DNA of 64,000 bases from assembly GCF_003626755.1 (NCBI RefSeq), contig NZ_RBCJ01000003.1, forward strand, positions 811,859 to 875,858. Direction: 5' to 3'. The DNA is from Ulvibacterium marinum (GTDB taxonomy: Bacteria > Bacteroidota > Bacteroidia > Flavobacteriales > Flavobacteriaceae). The position numbers were made by a program, and so were the translations under genes. Positions 28,223 to 37,488 of this stretch are shown in pieces. Within the stretch, counting starts at the first letter, position 1. Each line of letters begins with the position of its first letter. The notes beneath the pieces were generated by a model. It was not told where the DNA came from, did not search any database, and saw only the letters and a list, made by a program, of their open reading frames with translations.

Positions 28223-30539
28223 TCTTATTATAGGTGCTTTTAGCTTTTTCATTATAGTAGGGGCGATATCTTGTATGAATCCAAAGATTGAGAAGGAAGA
28301 TAGACAAAAAGATCTGGAAATGTCTTTGTTAGAACATGTGAATCCTCTAATGGGTACAGATTCAGAATTTAGCCTTTCCAATGGAAATACCTATCCGGCC
28401 ATTGCCATGCCTTGGGGCATGAATTTTTGGACACCAATGACCGCTAAAATGGGAGATGGATGGACTTATAATTATGATGATTATAAGATTCGCGGGATTA
28501 AACAGACCCATCAACCGAGTCCATGGGTCAACGATTATGCTGCTTTTTCCCTTATGCCCGTTACCGGTGAATTAAAGTTCCAGGAAGATGAGCGGGCCTC
28601 CTGGTTCTCACACAAATCGGAGACCGTACGCCCGGATTACTATAGCGTTTATTTGGCGGATTATGATGTTATCACGGAAGTGACCCCAACAGAGCGTGCG
28701 GCCCAATTTAAGTTTACCTTTCCGGAAACCGATTCCGCTTATGTGGTACTCGATGCGTTCAATGAAGGTTCCATGGTTAAGATTCTCCCAGATGAAAGAA
28801 AGATAATCGGCTACTGTAGGAACAACAGTGGGGGAGTACCGGAGAATTTCCATAATTATTTTGTGGCGCAATTCGATACGGATTTTGAGTTGACCCATAC
28901 CTGGGGGGATAACTGGAAGTTAAAAGAGAATACGACCCAAAGCGAAGGGAATCATGTGGGGGCTATCATTGGATTCAAGACCAAAAGAGGCCAAAAGGTT
29001 CATGTAAAGGTAGCTTCCTCCTTTATAAGTCCGGAGCAGGCCCAATTGAACTTGGACCGGGAAATAAGCAGCGACACATTTGATCAAACCCGACAAAAGG
29101 CTAGTTCGGCTTGGGAAAAGGAACTAAATCGCATTCAGGTAACTTCGGATAATTTGGATGATATACGGACTTTTTATTCCTGCTTGTACCGGGTACTCCT
29201 ATTTCCTAGGAAGTTCTATGAATTGGACAAGGATAACAAGGTGGTCCATTACAGTCCGTATAACGGCAAAGTAGAATCCGGTTACATGTTTACGGATAAT
29301 GGTTTTTGGGATACGTTTCGTGCGGTATTTCCCTTTTTCAACATGATGTATCCTACCCTAAACTCCCAGATTATGGAAGGCCTGGCCAATACCTATAAAG
29401 AGTCGGGTTGGCTACCGGAGTGGGCCAGTCCCGGACACCGTGATGTGATGATCGGTTCCAATTCGGCACCGATTATCGTGGATGCCTTTTTACAAGGGAA
29501 TGTACCCGAAAAGGATAAATCCATATTGCTTGAAGCATTACTTAAAAATGCCACAGTGGAAGAAGGTCGGCCGGAAACTTCCGTGGGACGGGAAGGTGTG
29601 GATTATTACAACGATTTGGGCTATGTTCCCTATGATGTGGATATCCATGAAAACGCGGCCCGTACCTTGGAGTATGCCTATGCGGATTTTACCATAGCCC
29701 GCATGGCGAAAACCATGGGCAAGGATAGCTTGGCAGAAATGTACTTCTCCAAGTCCATGAACTACAAAAATCTCTATGATTCGTCCACAAAACTAATGCG
29801 GGGCAAGAATAAGGACGGGAATTTTCAGTCTCCTTTTAACCCCTTAAAATGGGGTGATGCTTTTACAGAAGGGAATAGCCTGCACTATACCTGGTCTGTT
29901 TTTCATGATGTACAGGGCCTTATCAATCTAATGGGCGGAGCTAATGAATTTACGAAGATGCTGGACCATGTTTTTGAAATGCCACCGATATTTGATGATT
30001 CATACTATGGTTTTACCATTCATGAGATACGTGAAATGCAGATTATGAACATGGGGAATTATGCACATGGCAACCAGCCCATTCAACATATGATATACCT
30101 GTATAACTACGCAGGTCAGCCTTGGAAGACTCAAGAAAAGATTCGAGAGGTATTGACCAAGTTATACACCCCAACTCCGGACGGATATTGTGGAGACGAA
30201 GATAACGGGCAAACTTCGGCCTGGTATGTATTTAGTGCCTTGGGCTTTTATCCTGTAGCACCGGCAACTGATCAATTTGTAATCGGTGGTCCTCTGTTTG
30301 ATGAGGCAAAACTACACTTGGATAACGGGAACACCTTTTTGATCAAAGCCAATGAAAATGGAAAAGGTAGTCCCTATATTCAGATCGCAAACCTCAATGG
30401 TACAAATTTTGATCAAACTTGGCTAGGAGTAGAGACAATTCAAAAAGGAGGGGAATTGATCTTTGAAATGGGTTCGGAACCGAATACAAATTGGGGGATA
30501 TCGGTAGAATCCGTACCGTATTCATTAAGCAATGAGTAA
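28209..30539 (+). CDS. GH92 glycosidase lipoprotein, copy 2 (HGNQP type)
   Basis: The ATG at 28209 gives the lipoprotein signal MKKNSLIIGAFSFFIIVGAISC. The protein keeps VNPLMGTDSEFSLSNGNTYP, FTEGNSLHYTW near residue 554 (Glu kept, but Leu-His where the other two copies have Trp-Gln), HGNQPIQHMIYLY near 620 and GDEDNGQTSAWYVFSALG. The change of HGNE to HGNQ at the +1 subsite suggests a linkage other than alpha-1,2. Sequence divergence from copies 1 and 3 is large, so these are not recent duplicates. It is co-translated with the CBM9-like gene. Confidence 0.93.
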   Translation: MKKNSLIIGAFSFFIIVGAISCMNPKIEKEDRQKDLEMSLLEHVNPLMGTDSEFSLSNGNTYPAIAMPWGMNFWTPMTAKMGDGWTYNYDDYKIRGIKQTHQPSPWVNDYAAFSLMPVTGELKFQEDERASWFSHKSETVRPDYYSVYLADYDVITEVTPTERAAQFKFTFPETDSAYVVLDAFNEGSMVKILPDERKIIGYCRNNSGGVPENFHNYFVAQFDTDFELTHTWGDNWKLKENTTQSEGNHVGAIIGFKTKRGQKVHVKVASSFISPEQAQLNLDREISSDTFDQTRQKASSAWEKELNRIQVTSDNLDDIRTFYSCLYRVLLFPRKFYELDKDNKVVHYSPYNGKVESGYMFTDNGFWDTFRAVFPFFNMMYPTLNSQIMEGLANTYKESGWLPEWASPGHRDVMIGSNSAPIIVDAFLQGNVPEKDKSILLEALLKNATVEEGRPETSVGREGVDYYNDLGYVPYDVDIHENAARTLEYAYADFTIARMAKTMGKDSLAEMYFSKSMNYKNLYDSSTKLMRGKNKDGNFQSPFNPLKWGDAFTEGNSLHYTWSVFHDVQGLINLMGGANEFTKMLDHVFEMPPIFDDSYYGFTIHEIREMQIMNMGNYAHGNQPIQHMIYLYNYAGQPWKTQEKIREVLTKLYTPTPDGYCGDEDNGQTSAWYVFSALGFYPVAPATDQFVIGGPLFDEAKLHLDNGNTFLIKANENGKGSPYIQIANLNGTNFDQTWLGVETIQKGGELIFEMGSEPNTNWGISVESVPYSLSNE

Positions 30540-30580
30540 AGACCATAAAATACTATTTGAAAGCGATATTCAAACAAATT

Positions 30581-32821
30581 ATGACTTTTAGATTTTTTCT
30601 TTTTTCAGTGGTTTTCATCAATTCCCTTTATGGACAAAAACAGCCTGTGGAGTATGTAAATCCGTTTATCGGAACTTCCAATTTTGGTACCACAAATCCT
30701 GGTCCCATCGCCGTGAGGGGAATGGCCAACGTTTCGCCCTTCAATGTGGCAGGAGAACAAAACTTGCCGTTGGAAAAGGACAGTCGTTGGTTGTCCACGC
30801 CCTATGTTCACGAGAATACGTTTTTGACCGGGTTTAGCCATGTCAACCTAAGTGGGGTAGGCTGTCCAGAACTGGGCGTTATTTTGGCCATGCCAACTAC
30901 CGGTGAGATGGAGACGGATCATTTGAAATACGGATCCACCTATTCCTCGGAAGTATCCGAAGTGGGGTATTATTCCAATCATTTGGATAAATACGATATA
31001 AAGATGGAGGCTACCGCTACCACGAGGGTAGGGGTCAGCAATTACACTTTCCCTAAAGGGGATTCGAATGTTCTATTGAATTTAGGTCTGGGACTTACCA
31101 ATGAACAGGGAGCTAGTGTTAAGGTGGTTTCCCCAACTGAAATAGAAGGGATGCGATCTGTAGGTTCCTTTTGCTACTACAAACCGGAGGAAGCCTATCC
31201 TGTGTATTTTGTGGCCCGTTTTTCAAGACCGGCGCAGGAATTCGGAACTTGGAAAAAACCGACAAAGTACAATGGAGTTGAGTCCCAATGGATGGGTTAC
31301 AATGGAAAGCCCAGGTTAATGAGGGGCTACACCAAAGAAGTCATTGGTGATAGCATAGGTGCATATATGCGGTATAGTTTTGAGAAGCCCACCCAATTGG
31401 AATTGAAAATTGGCATATCCTATGTTAGTATAGCAAATGCCCGGGAGAACTTGGAAAAAGAAACTGCCGATAGAAATTTTGATCAAATTCTAAAAAGCGC
31501 CAAGGATGAATGGAACCGATATTTGTCCAAAATTGAGGTCGAGGGGGGCAAGGAAGAGGATAAAATCAAGTTCTACACGGCACTCTATCATACCTTGATT
31601 CATCCCAATACCCTGAACGATGTCAATGGGGACTATCCCAAAATGAGAACAAGGGAAACTCTTAAAACGGACGGAAGCCGGTATACGGTTTTTTCCCTCT
31701 GGGATACCTATCGCAATTTGCACCAATTAATGAGTTTGGTGTACCCTCGTCAACAGTCCAACATGGTCAAAAGCATGTTGCAGATTTACGATGAAAGCGG
31801 TTGGCTGCCCAAATGGGAATTGAACGCCACCGAAACCACCACCATGGTAGGGGATCCGGCGGGAATCATCATTGCGGATACCTATCTCAAGGGAATCCGG
31901 GATTTTGATATTGAAAAAGCATATGAGGCCATGCTTAAAAGTGCGGATCAAAAAGAGAACAATCCGCTCCGGCCGGGAATTAAAGATTATCTAGATAAAG
32001 GATATTTGACGACCAAGACTACCAATAGCGGTTCGGTTTCCACAACCCAAGAGTACAACATTACCGATTTTGCGATTGCTCAATTGGCCAAGGCATTGGG
32101 CAATAAGGAAGATCAAAAAAGATTTGCCAAAAGAGCCATATCCTATAGGAATCTGTTTGATTCGGACATTAATCTTTTGCGACCAAAAAATGATGATGGC
32201 ACTTGGCTTACACCCTACAATCCGGAATCCGGGGCCAATTTTGAAAAAAACTTGGGATTCATCGAGGGCAATGCCTGGCAATATACCTTTATGGTGCCCC
32301 ATGATATTAAGGGACTGATGAAAATGATGGGCGGTCCCAAGGTATTTGCCAATCGGCTTCAAGATGTCTTTGACAAAAACCAATTTGATATGGCCAACGA
32401 ACCGGATATTGCCTATCCCTATTTGTTCAATTATGTAAAAGGCCAAGAGCATCGTACCCAACAAAAGGTATCGGAACTTTTGGAAACCTATTTCAAGAAC
32501 AGCCCGGACGGCCTACCCGGAAACGACGATACAGGGACCATGTCCGCTTGGGCGGTCTTTTCTATGATGGGTTTATATCCTGTCACTCCAGCGGAACCTA
32601 TTTATGCCCTTACCAAACCGGTTTTTGATACTATTACCGTTCATTTAGATAATAAGTATTACAAAAATGAAAAACTCAAGATCATTCGGAGCGATTCAAT
32701 GGGCGATAATGTGGAGATTAAGAGCATCAAGGTAGATGGAAAACCGCATAAGGGTTATTTCATTTCACATAATGATTTAACGAATGCTTCCACCTTGTAT
32801 TTTGAAATGATATCCTATTAA
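30581..32821 (+). CDS. GH92 glycosidase, copy 3 (divergent, ANEPD type)
   Basis: The ATG at 30581 gives a classical signal peptide (MTFRFFLFSVVFINSLYGQ), unlike the two lipoprotein copies; an upstream TTG at 30557 would add eight residues. The protein retains VNPFIGTSNFGTTNPGP, FIEGNAWQYTF near residue 562 and GNDDTGTMSAWAVFSMMGLYP. However, the HGN(E/Q)P segment is replaced by ANEPDIAYPYLFNYVKG near 605, so the +1 subsite must differ. It probably acts on another alpha-mannosidic linkage or a branched substrate. It lies 41 bases after copy 2. Confidence 0.93.
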   Translation: MTFRFFLFSVVFINSLYGQKQPVEYVNPFIGTSNFGTTNPGPIAVRGMANVSPFNVAGEQNLPLEKDSRWLSTPYVHENTFLTGFSHVNLSGVGCPELGVILAMPTTGEMETDHLKYGSTYSSEVSEVGYYSNHLDKYDIKMEATATTRVGVSNYTFPKGDSNVLLNLGLGLTNEQGASVKVVSPTEIEGMRSVGSFCYYKPEEAYPVYFVARFSRPAQEFGTWKKPTKYNGVESQWMGYNGKPRLMRGYTKEVIGDSIGAYMRYSFEKPTQLELKIGISYVSIANARENLEKETADRNFDQILKSAKDEWNRYLSKIEVEGGKEEDKIKFYTALYHTLIHPNTLNDVNGDYPKMRTRETLKTDGSRYTVFSLWDTYRNLHQLMSLVYPRQQSNMVKSMLQIYDESGWLPKWELNATETTTMVGDPAGIIIADTYLKGIRDFDIEKAYEAMLKSADQKENNPLRPGIKDYLDKGYLTTKTTNSGSVSTTQEYNITDFAIAQLAKALGNKEDQKRFAKRAISYRNLFDSDINLLRPKNDDGTWLTPYNPESGANFEKNLGFIEGNAWQYTFMVPHDIKGLMKMMGGPKVFANRLQDVFDKNQFDMANEPDIAYPYLFNYVKGQEHRTQQKVSELLETYFKNSPDGLPGNDDTGTMSAWAVFSMMGLYPVTPAEPIYALTKPVFDTITVHLDNKYYKNEKLKIIRSDSMGDNVEIKSIKVDGKPHKGYFISHNDLTNASTLYFEMISY

Positions 32822-32837
32822 TTTTCATAGGTAAGCT

Positions 32838-35069
32838 ATGCCAAGAATTGTATCACTATTTCTAACGACTGTCTTGGTTTTCCATGTTTCATGTAATGAT
32901 AACCGATTACGGATTTTCGAAAATGGAAAGTCGGCTTACGAAATAGTGGTCTTGGGCGAAGGCACGGAAAGCCCATACCGATCGGCAGAATTGCTGCAAG
33001 AATATCTTCAAAAAATTGGGGAGGTAGTTCTGGATATTGTTGATGAAAACTCCCAAGACGCGGCAAAACATAAAGTCTATATTGGAAATAGAAATGGGGA
33101 TTCATTGGAGCCCAATCAAATTGTTATCAGAACAAAGGGAAACGACTTGTTCATTTTTGGCCATTCCGATTTGGATACTCGATATGCGGTCTATGAATTT
33201 TTAGAACGTTACCTGGGGTGTAAATGGTATGCTCCCGATGCTATGAAAATTCCGTCCACACTGTCCATATCCCTGGAACCTATCGATTACGTGTATACAC
33301 CGGAGATAACAACAAGAACGGTGCATTCCAAACTATTTTATGAAAACAAAAGCTTTGCCGACCAGCAAAAAGTAACTTATGAGTCCTTTCCGTACTATGC
33401 TCCGGGAGCTAGGGTTCATACTTTTCATCGGTTTTTGCCGGAGGAGAAATTCTATGGGTCCCATCCGGAATATTATGCCTTAAGAGGAGATCAACGATTG
33501 CCCACCCAATTGTGCCTGACCAATGAAAAGGTATTGCAAATCGTTAAGGATTCGGTATCCGCATTGTTTGCACGAAACCCGGAAGCCTCGGTTGTTTCCG
33601 TAAGTCAGGACGACAATCAGCAACATTGTCAGTGCGATGCCTGCCACAAGATCGATGAGGAAGAAGGTAGTCCTTCGGGTACCGTGATCCGTTTTGTAAA
33701 CCAAGTGGCCGCTGATTTTCCGGATAAGACCATTTCCACCCTGGCCTATCAGTATACCCGTAAACCTAGTAAGACCGAGCCTGCGGATAATGTGCTCATA
33801 ACCCTTTGCTCCATAGAATGTGACCGTGCGGCACCTATAGCTGAAAAGTGTACCGATTTCGCCAAGGATTTGGAGGGTTGGGGGAAATTAACGAATAATG
33901 TTAGAATCTGGGACTATACCACCCAGTACACTAATTTTCTGGCACCATTTCCCAATATCCATACGTTGCGGCCCAACATTCAATTATTTCGGGACAACAA
34001 TGCGAAATGGGTTTTTGAGCAACATAGCCATAATCCAAGTGAACTTTTTGAACTGAGATCCTACATCACAGCTAAGTTACTATGGAATCCTGAGTCGGAT
34101 TTGGAAGCATTATTGGTAGAGTTTACAGAAGGATATTATGGAAAGGCCGGAACATACATCAAGGCCTATGTAGATTTGATACATAGCGAACTGGAAAAAG
34201 ATGAGGATTTCTTCCTATTCCTGTATGGAGATCCTTCGGAGGCTTTTGGTTCCTATCTACGGCCAGAACTATTGACCAGATACATGGAGTTGTTCGATAA
34301 GGCCGAAAATGTAGTAGCCGATAGTCCAGAATTGGTAGCCAGGGTAAAGAAAGCCCGTTTAGGTGTGGATTATGCGGTTTTAGAGGCCAGTAGAAAAAAT
34401 ATCAATGAAAAGTACGGTTTAGTGATTACGGATGATGGGGGAACGAAAAAAATCAACCCTAGGGTAGTTTCTCTATTGGACAACTTTATGGAAACGACTT
34501 CAGGGCACAACATAGGACTTATGAATGAAATGGGCTTTACCGTAGCGGAATATGGGACGAACTATAAGTCCGCCCTGGAAATTGCACTAAAACCCAATAA
34601 GGCCAAGGGCAAAAAAGTAGTTACTCTAACGAGACCCAAAAAATATGCCGATGAAAACCCCATGGTCCTTACAGATGGTGCCCTAGGGGGGAGCAGTTTT
34701 TATGCCAATTGGCTGGGATACGAAGGGAACGATATGGAGGTAGTCTTGGATTTGGGAGAGCTTATGGAGATACGGACGATATCCCTTGCTTTTTTACAGG
34801 TAACCAATCACATAGTCTTCTTGCCATCCTCAGTGTCCTATTCGATATCTTTGGACAACAAGGATTTCCGTAGGCTGGGTACGGTACCTAATCCTTATCC
34901 TCTAAATAAAGATAGTAAAGTAAACGACATCCAATATTTTGATATGGATTTTGGCCCGGTACAAACGTGCTATATTAAGATTAAGGCAAGTAACACCAAA
35001 ACGCCCTATTGGCATCATGCGGCTGGATTACCTTCCTGGATCTTCGCTGATGAAATAATTGTCAATTAA
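32838..35069 (+). CDS. DUF4838 lipoprotein with C-terminal F5/8-type domain
   Basis: The 743-residue protein starts with a lipoprotein signal (MPRIVSLFLTTVLVFHVSC). Residues about 28-150 resemble the alpha-glucuronidase/GH20 N-terminal domain (YRSAELLQEYLQKIGEVVLDIV, DLDTRYAVYEFLERYLGCKWYAPD). The DUF4838 core follows with VVSVSQDDNQQHCQCDACHKIDEEEGS split over a Cys-rich loop and VRIWDYTTQYTNFLAPFPN, and about residues 590-743 look like a discoidin/F5-8 beta-sandwich (DMEVVLDLGELMEIRTI). No catalytic pair can be named. It is probably a glycosidase-like member of the mannoside locus, perhaps acting on GlcNAc or uronic acid ends, but that is a guess. Confidence 0.82.
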   Translation: MPRIVSLFLTTVLVFHVSCNDNRLRIFENGKSAYEIVVLGEGTESPYRSAELLQEYLQKIGEVVLDIVDENSQDAAKHKVYIGNRNGDSLEPNQIVIRTKGNDLFIFGHSDLDTRYAVYEFLERYLGCKWYAPDAMKIPSTLSISLEPIDYVYTPEITTRTVHSKLFYENKSFADQQKVTYESFPYYAPGARVHTFHRFLPEEKFYGSHPEYYALRGDQRLPTQLCLTNEKVLQIVKDSVSALFARNPEASVVSVSQDDNQQHCQCDACHKIDEEEGSPSGTVIRFVNQVAADFPDKTISTLAYQYTRKPSKTEPADNVLITLCSIECDRAAPIAEKCTDFAKDLEGWGKLTNNVRIWDYTTQYTNFLAPFPNIHTLRPNIQLFRDNNAKWVFEQHSHNPSELFELRSYITAKLLWNPESDLEALLVEFTEGYYGKAGTYIKAYVDLIHSELEKDEDFFLFLYGDPSEAFGSYLRPELLTRYMELFDKAENVVADSPELVARVKKARLGVDYAVLEASRKNINEKYGLVITDDGGTKKINPRVVSLLDNFMETTSGHNIGLMNEMGFTVAEYGTNYKSALEIALKPNKAKGKKVVTLTRPKKYADENPMVLTDGALGGSSFYANWLGYEGNDMEVVLDLGELMEIRTISLAFLQVTNHIVFLPSSVSYSISLDNKDFRRLGTVPNPYPLNKDSKVNDIQYFDMDFGPVQTCYIKIKASNTKTPYWHHAAGLPSWIFADEIIVN

Positions 35070-35117
35070 TTGATTTGAGTAGGAAAGAACACAGGTACAA
35101 TGAATTCATGATAGGAT

Positions 35118-36233
35118 CTACTTAGTTTTTTCCTTCCATCGAGCAATGATATCGTTCTCCCTTTCTTCGGATATTCCAAAAACCACGTCATATCCTTCCT
35201 CCTCAATGAATCTTTTCTCCTTAAAGGATAGATAACTTGTTTTAACCGTCTCATCGTATTCCGTAAATGCCAGTCCATGGCGAATAGCTTTTTTATTACT
35301 GATTTGATAAAAACCGGGTTCAGGATCAAAAGTGATGGGAATCCAAAAAGGAATTTCCATAAAAGGCTCAAGCTTAACTTCTTCGACCAAAAATTTAGGG
35401 TCCATCCATAGTATGCTTACTTTACTTTTCAATGCTTTTTTTGCAAGAACCAGCATGTCTTTATATCCCAACTTTGAAGCTGGGCCTATAAGATTAAAAT
35501 GTCCACCAACTCTTTTTTCAAGACAAGAAGCTATGAACCTACCAATGTCTTGGGCATCTATCAATTGAACGGGATCATTGGAATTGGGCGCCAGAATTTC
35601 TTTTCGGTTTTTGATCCGATTTAGCAGATATCTTCCAAAGGGCCCGGAGTCCCTATCCCCGACAATTGCACCAGGCCTTACTATAGTAAACTGACCAGGG
35701 AATGCTTCCTCCACCGCTTTTTCACACAGCACCTTGTTGAGATTGTAGTTGCCCTGCTCATAGTTATTACCTTTTCGCCTTGCCGTATTTTCATCCAATC
35801 CTATGGGTCCATAATTAGCATATACGGCAATACTGGAAACAAATACATAGTGTTTGGCTCTATTTCGTAAAATAGTTATGGCGTTTTGGACAAAATTTGG
35901 GTTTTGCGGCCATACGTCTATTACCACATCCCAAATCTTTTTCGCCCTTTCTAGGTTCTGATACCCGGAAATACCCTTTTTGCGGTCCCCCCTTATTTTG
36001 GAAAGCTTAGGGAATAAATCTGGATTGGTAATTCCTCTATTAAACAAGGTTACATTATGTCCCTCATCAACAAGTGAATTTACGATTGCTGGTCCCAAAA
36101 AGTTTGTTCCGCCCAATACCAACACATTTAGTTTAACGGCTGATATGGGATTGGGTAGCACAAATGGTATGGAGAAGGTTGCTGCTCCCACCATGGAGAA
36201 ATCTTTTAGGAATTTTCGTCTATTGGTATACAT
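35118..36233 (-). CDS. Tat-exported NAD-dependent epimerase/dehydratase family protein
   Basis: The 371-residue protein has a twin-arginine signal (NRRKFLKDFSMVGAATFSIPF), which suggests export in folded form with its cofactor. The Rossmann start LNVLVLGGTNFLGPAIVNSL, the VFVSSIAVY strand and the YNLNK Tyr-x3-Lys pair are present, so an SDR-type oxidoreductase or epimerase is likely. Tat-targeted members of this family are known in Bacteroidota, with unknown sugar substrates. It converges with the DUF4838 gene and is divergent from the LytS-type kinase gene. Confidence 0.87.
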   Translation of the reverse strand: MYTNRRKFLKDFSMVGAATFSIPFVLPNPISAVKLNVLVLGGTNFLGPAIVNSLVDEGHNVTLFNRGITNPDLFPKLSKIRGDRKKGISGYQNLERAKKIWDVVIDVWPQNPNFVQNAITILRNRAKHYVFVSSIAVYANYGPIGLDENTARRKGNNYEQGNYNLNKVLCEKAVEEAFPGQFTIVRPGAIVGDRDSGPFGRYLLNRIKNRKEILAPNSNDPVQLIDAQDIGRFIASCLEKRVGGHFNLIGPASKLGYKDMLVLAKKALKSKVSILWMDPKFLVEEVKLEPFMEIPFWIPITFDPEPGFYQISNKKAIRHGLAFTEYDETVKTSYLSFKEKRFIEEEGYDVVFGISEERENDIIARWKEKTK

Positions 36234-36352
36234 GAGTCCAAAGTTTTAGTTCTATTGACTGAATTAAAAATAGGATTTCAATAATTCTTCCTTTTACAGA
36301 AAAGTACCAACCGCCTACTATTTTTTACCAAAGCATATTAGAAATACATTTT

Positions 36353-36409
36353 TGTAATTGGTACTCGTCTAAATGTAATTAGAACTCATTTTTTGTTATT
36401 TTATACTTG
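36353..36409 (+). promoter_or_regulatory. Candidate LytTR-binding direct repeats and promoter
   Basis: TGTAATTGGTACTCGT (36353-36368) and TGTAATTAGAACTCAT (36374-36389) agree at 13 of 16 positions and are 21 bases apart, i.e. two helical turns, the usual layout of LytTR-type sites. A near-consensus -7 box TATACTTG follows at 36402-36409, so the second repeat overlaps the -33 region. The operon starts at 36463. Autoregulation is inferred. Confidence 0.5.
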
Positions 36410-36462
36410 GTTTTGATTCATGCAACCATTTTACCATTAAATTGGTCAAGATTTCCTCGTTC

Positions 36463-37488
36463 ATGAAAAAAATAGGAAGGCATGGTGTTTTCTGGTGTCT
36501 GTACATCCTCTTTACAGTAGGGATTTACTATGTACAGGAACCAAACCTGGGATTGCATATCACTTATGAATTGGCATCTTTGCCCGCAAAATTTCTTACG
36601 GTATACGCCACGCTGTATTTTATTCTACCTCAATTTTTGTTAAAGAAAAAGTATGGGCTGGCGTTCTTGCAATTTGCCATACTGTTGATTGTCGGAATGT
36701 TTTTTTTACGATTGTTGGTATGGGCGACTGTTTATCCGATTTATTTTGCTGATCTCGATACCAAGCTCATTCCGAGTAACCCAACAAAACTTATCTCCCC
36801 TTTGTTGGATCTCATTATAGTATCTTCAATAGCAGTGGTCATTAAATTGTTACGGGATCGCGAAAAACAGCAACTGGACCATCTCAATCGCGCAAAATCC
36901 AATATTCAAAATGAACTGCAACTCTTAAAATCTCAGCTGCATCCCCATTTCCTATTTAATACTCTAAATGGATTATATGCCCAAATATTGGAGAACCCTG
37001 AAAAAGCATCGAATATGGTAGTTCAACTTTCGGATCTTTTACGTTTTATATTGTACGAAGCAAAAGAGTCGCTGGTAAGCGTCAAAGAAGATTTAGAGTG
37101 TTTGGGAAATTATATGGCTTTGGAGCAAATACGATATGGAGATAGGCTGGATTTAAAACATACCATTTTAGGAAATACCGTTAATAAAAAGATTGCGCCC
37201 TTGCTCCTTCTTCCGTTTATAGAAAATTCTTTTAAACACGGGATTTCCAAGGATTATGAAAAATGTTGGATACGATGTGAAATTGAGTTGTTTGATGACA
37301 TTCTGATGTTGGCTCTGGAGAATTCAAAACCCTCATTTTTTGAAGAGGACCGAACCGAAAATGGGATAGGCCTTAAAAATGTAAAACAGCGATTGGAGCA
37401 TCTATATCCCCAAAAATATGATCTCACAATAACCGAAAGCGAGGATAGATTTTTTGTTCACTTAAAAATACCCCTGGAAAACAAATGA
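36463..37488 (+). CDS. LytS/YehU-type sensor histidine kinase
   Basis: From the ATG at 36463 the kinase has 341 residues: four membrane helices in about the first 135, a short coiled segment (EKQQLDHLNRAKSNIQNELQ) and the His_kinase domain with the phospho-acceptor in LHPHFLFNTLNGL. The ATPase region has LLLPFIENSFKHGI (N-box) and the ENGIGLKNVKQRLEHLYP G-box. A TTG-started longer frame from 36442 is unlikely. The gene overlaps the response regulator by 4 bases. No periplasmic sensor domain is present, so the signal is probably membrane-borne. Confidence 0.93.
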   Translation: MKKIGRHGVFWCLYILFTVGIYYVQEPNLGLHITYELASLPAKFLTVYATLYFILPQFLLKKKYGLAFLQFAILLIVGMFFLRLLVWATVYPIYFADLDTKLIPSNPTKLISPLLDLIIVSSIAVVIKLLRDREKQQLDHLNRAKSNIQNELQLLKSQLHPHFLFNTLNGLYAQILENPEKASNMVVQLSDLLRFILYEAKESLVSVKEDLECLGNYMALEQIRYGDRLDLKHTILGNTVNKKIAPLLLLPFIENSFKHGISKDYEKCWIRCEIELFDDILMLALENSKPSFFEEDRTENGIGLKNVKQRLEHLYPQKYDLTITESEDRFFVHLKIPLENK

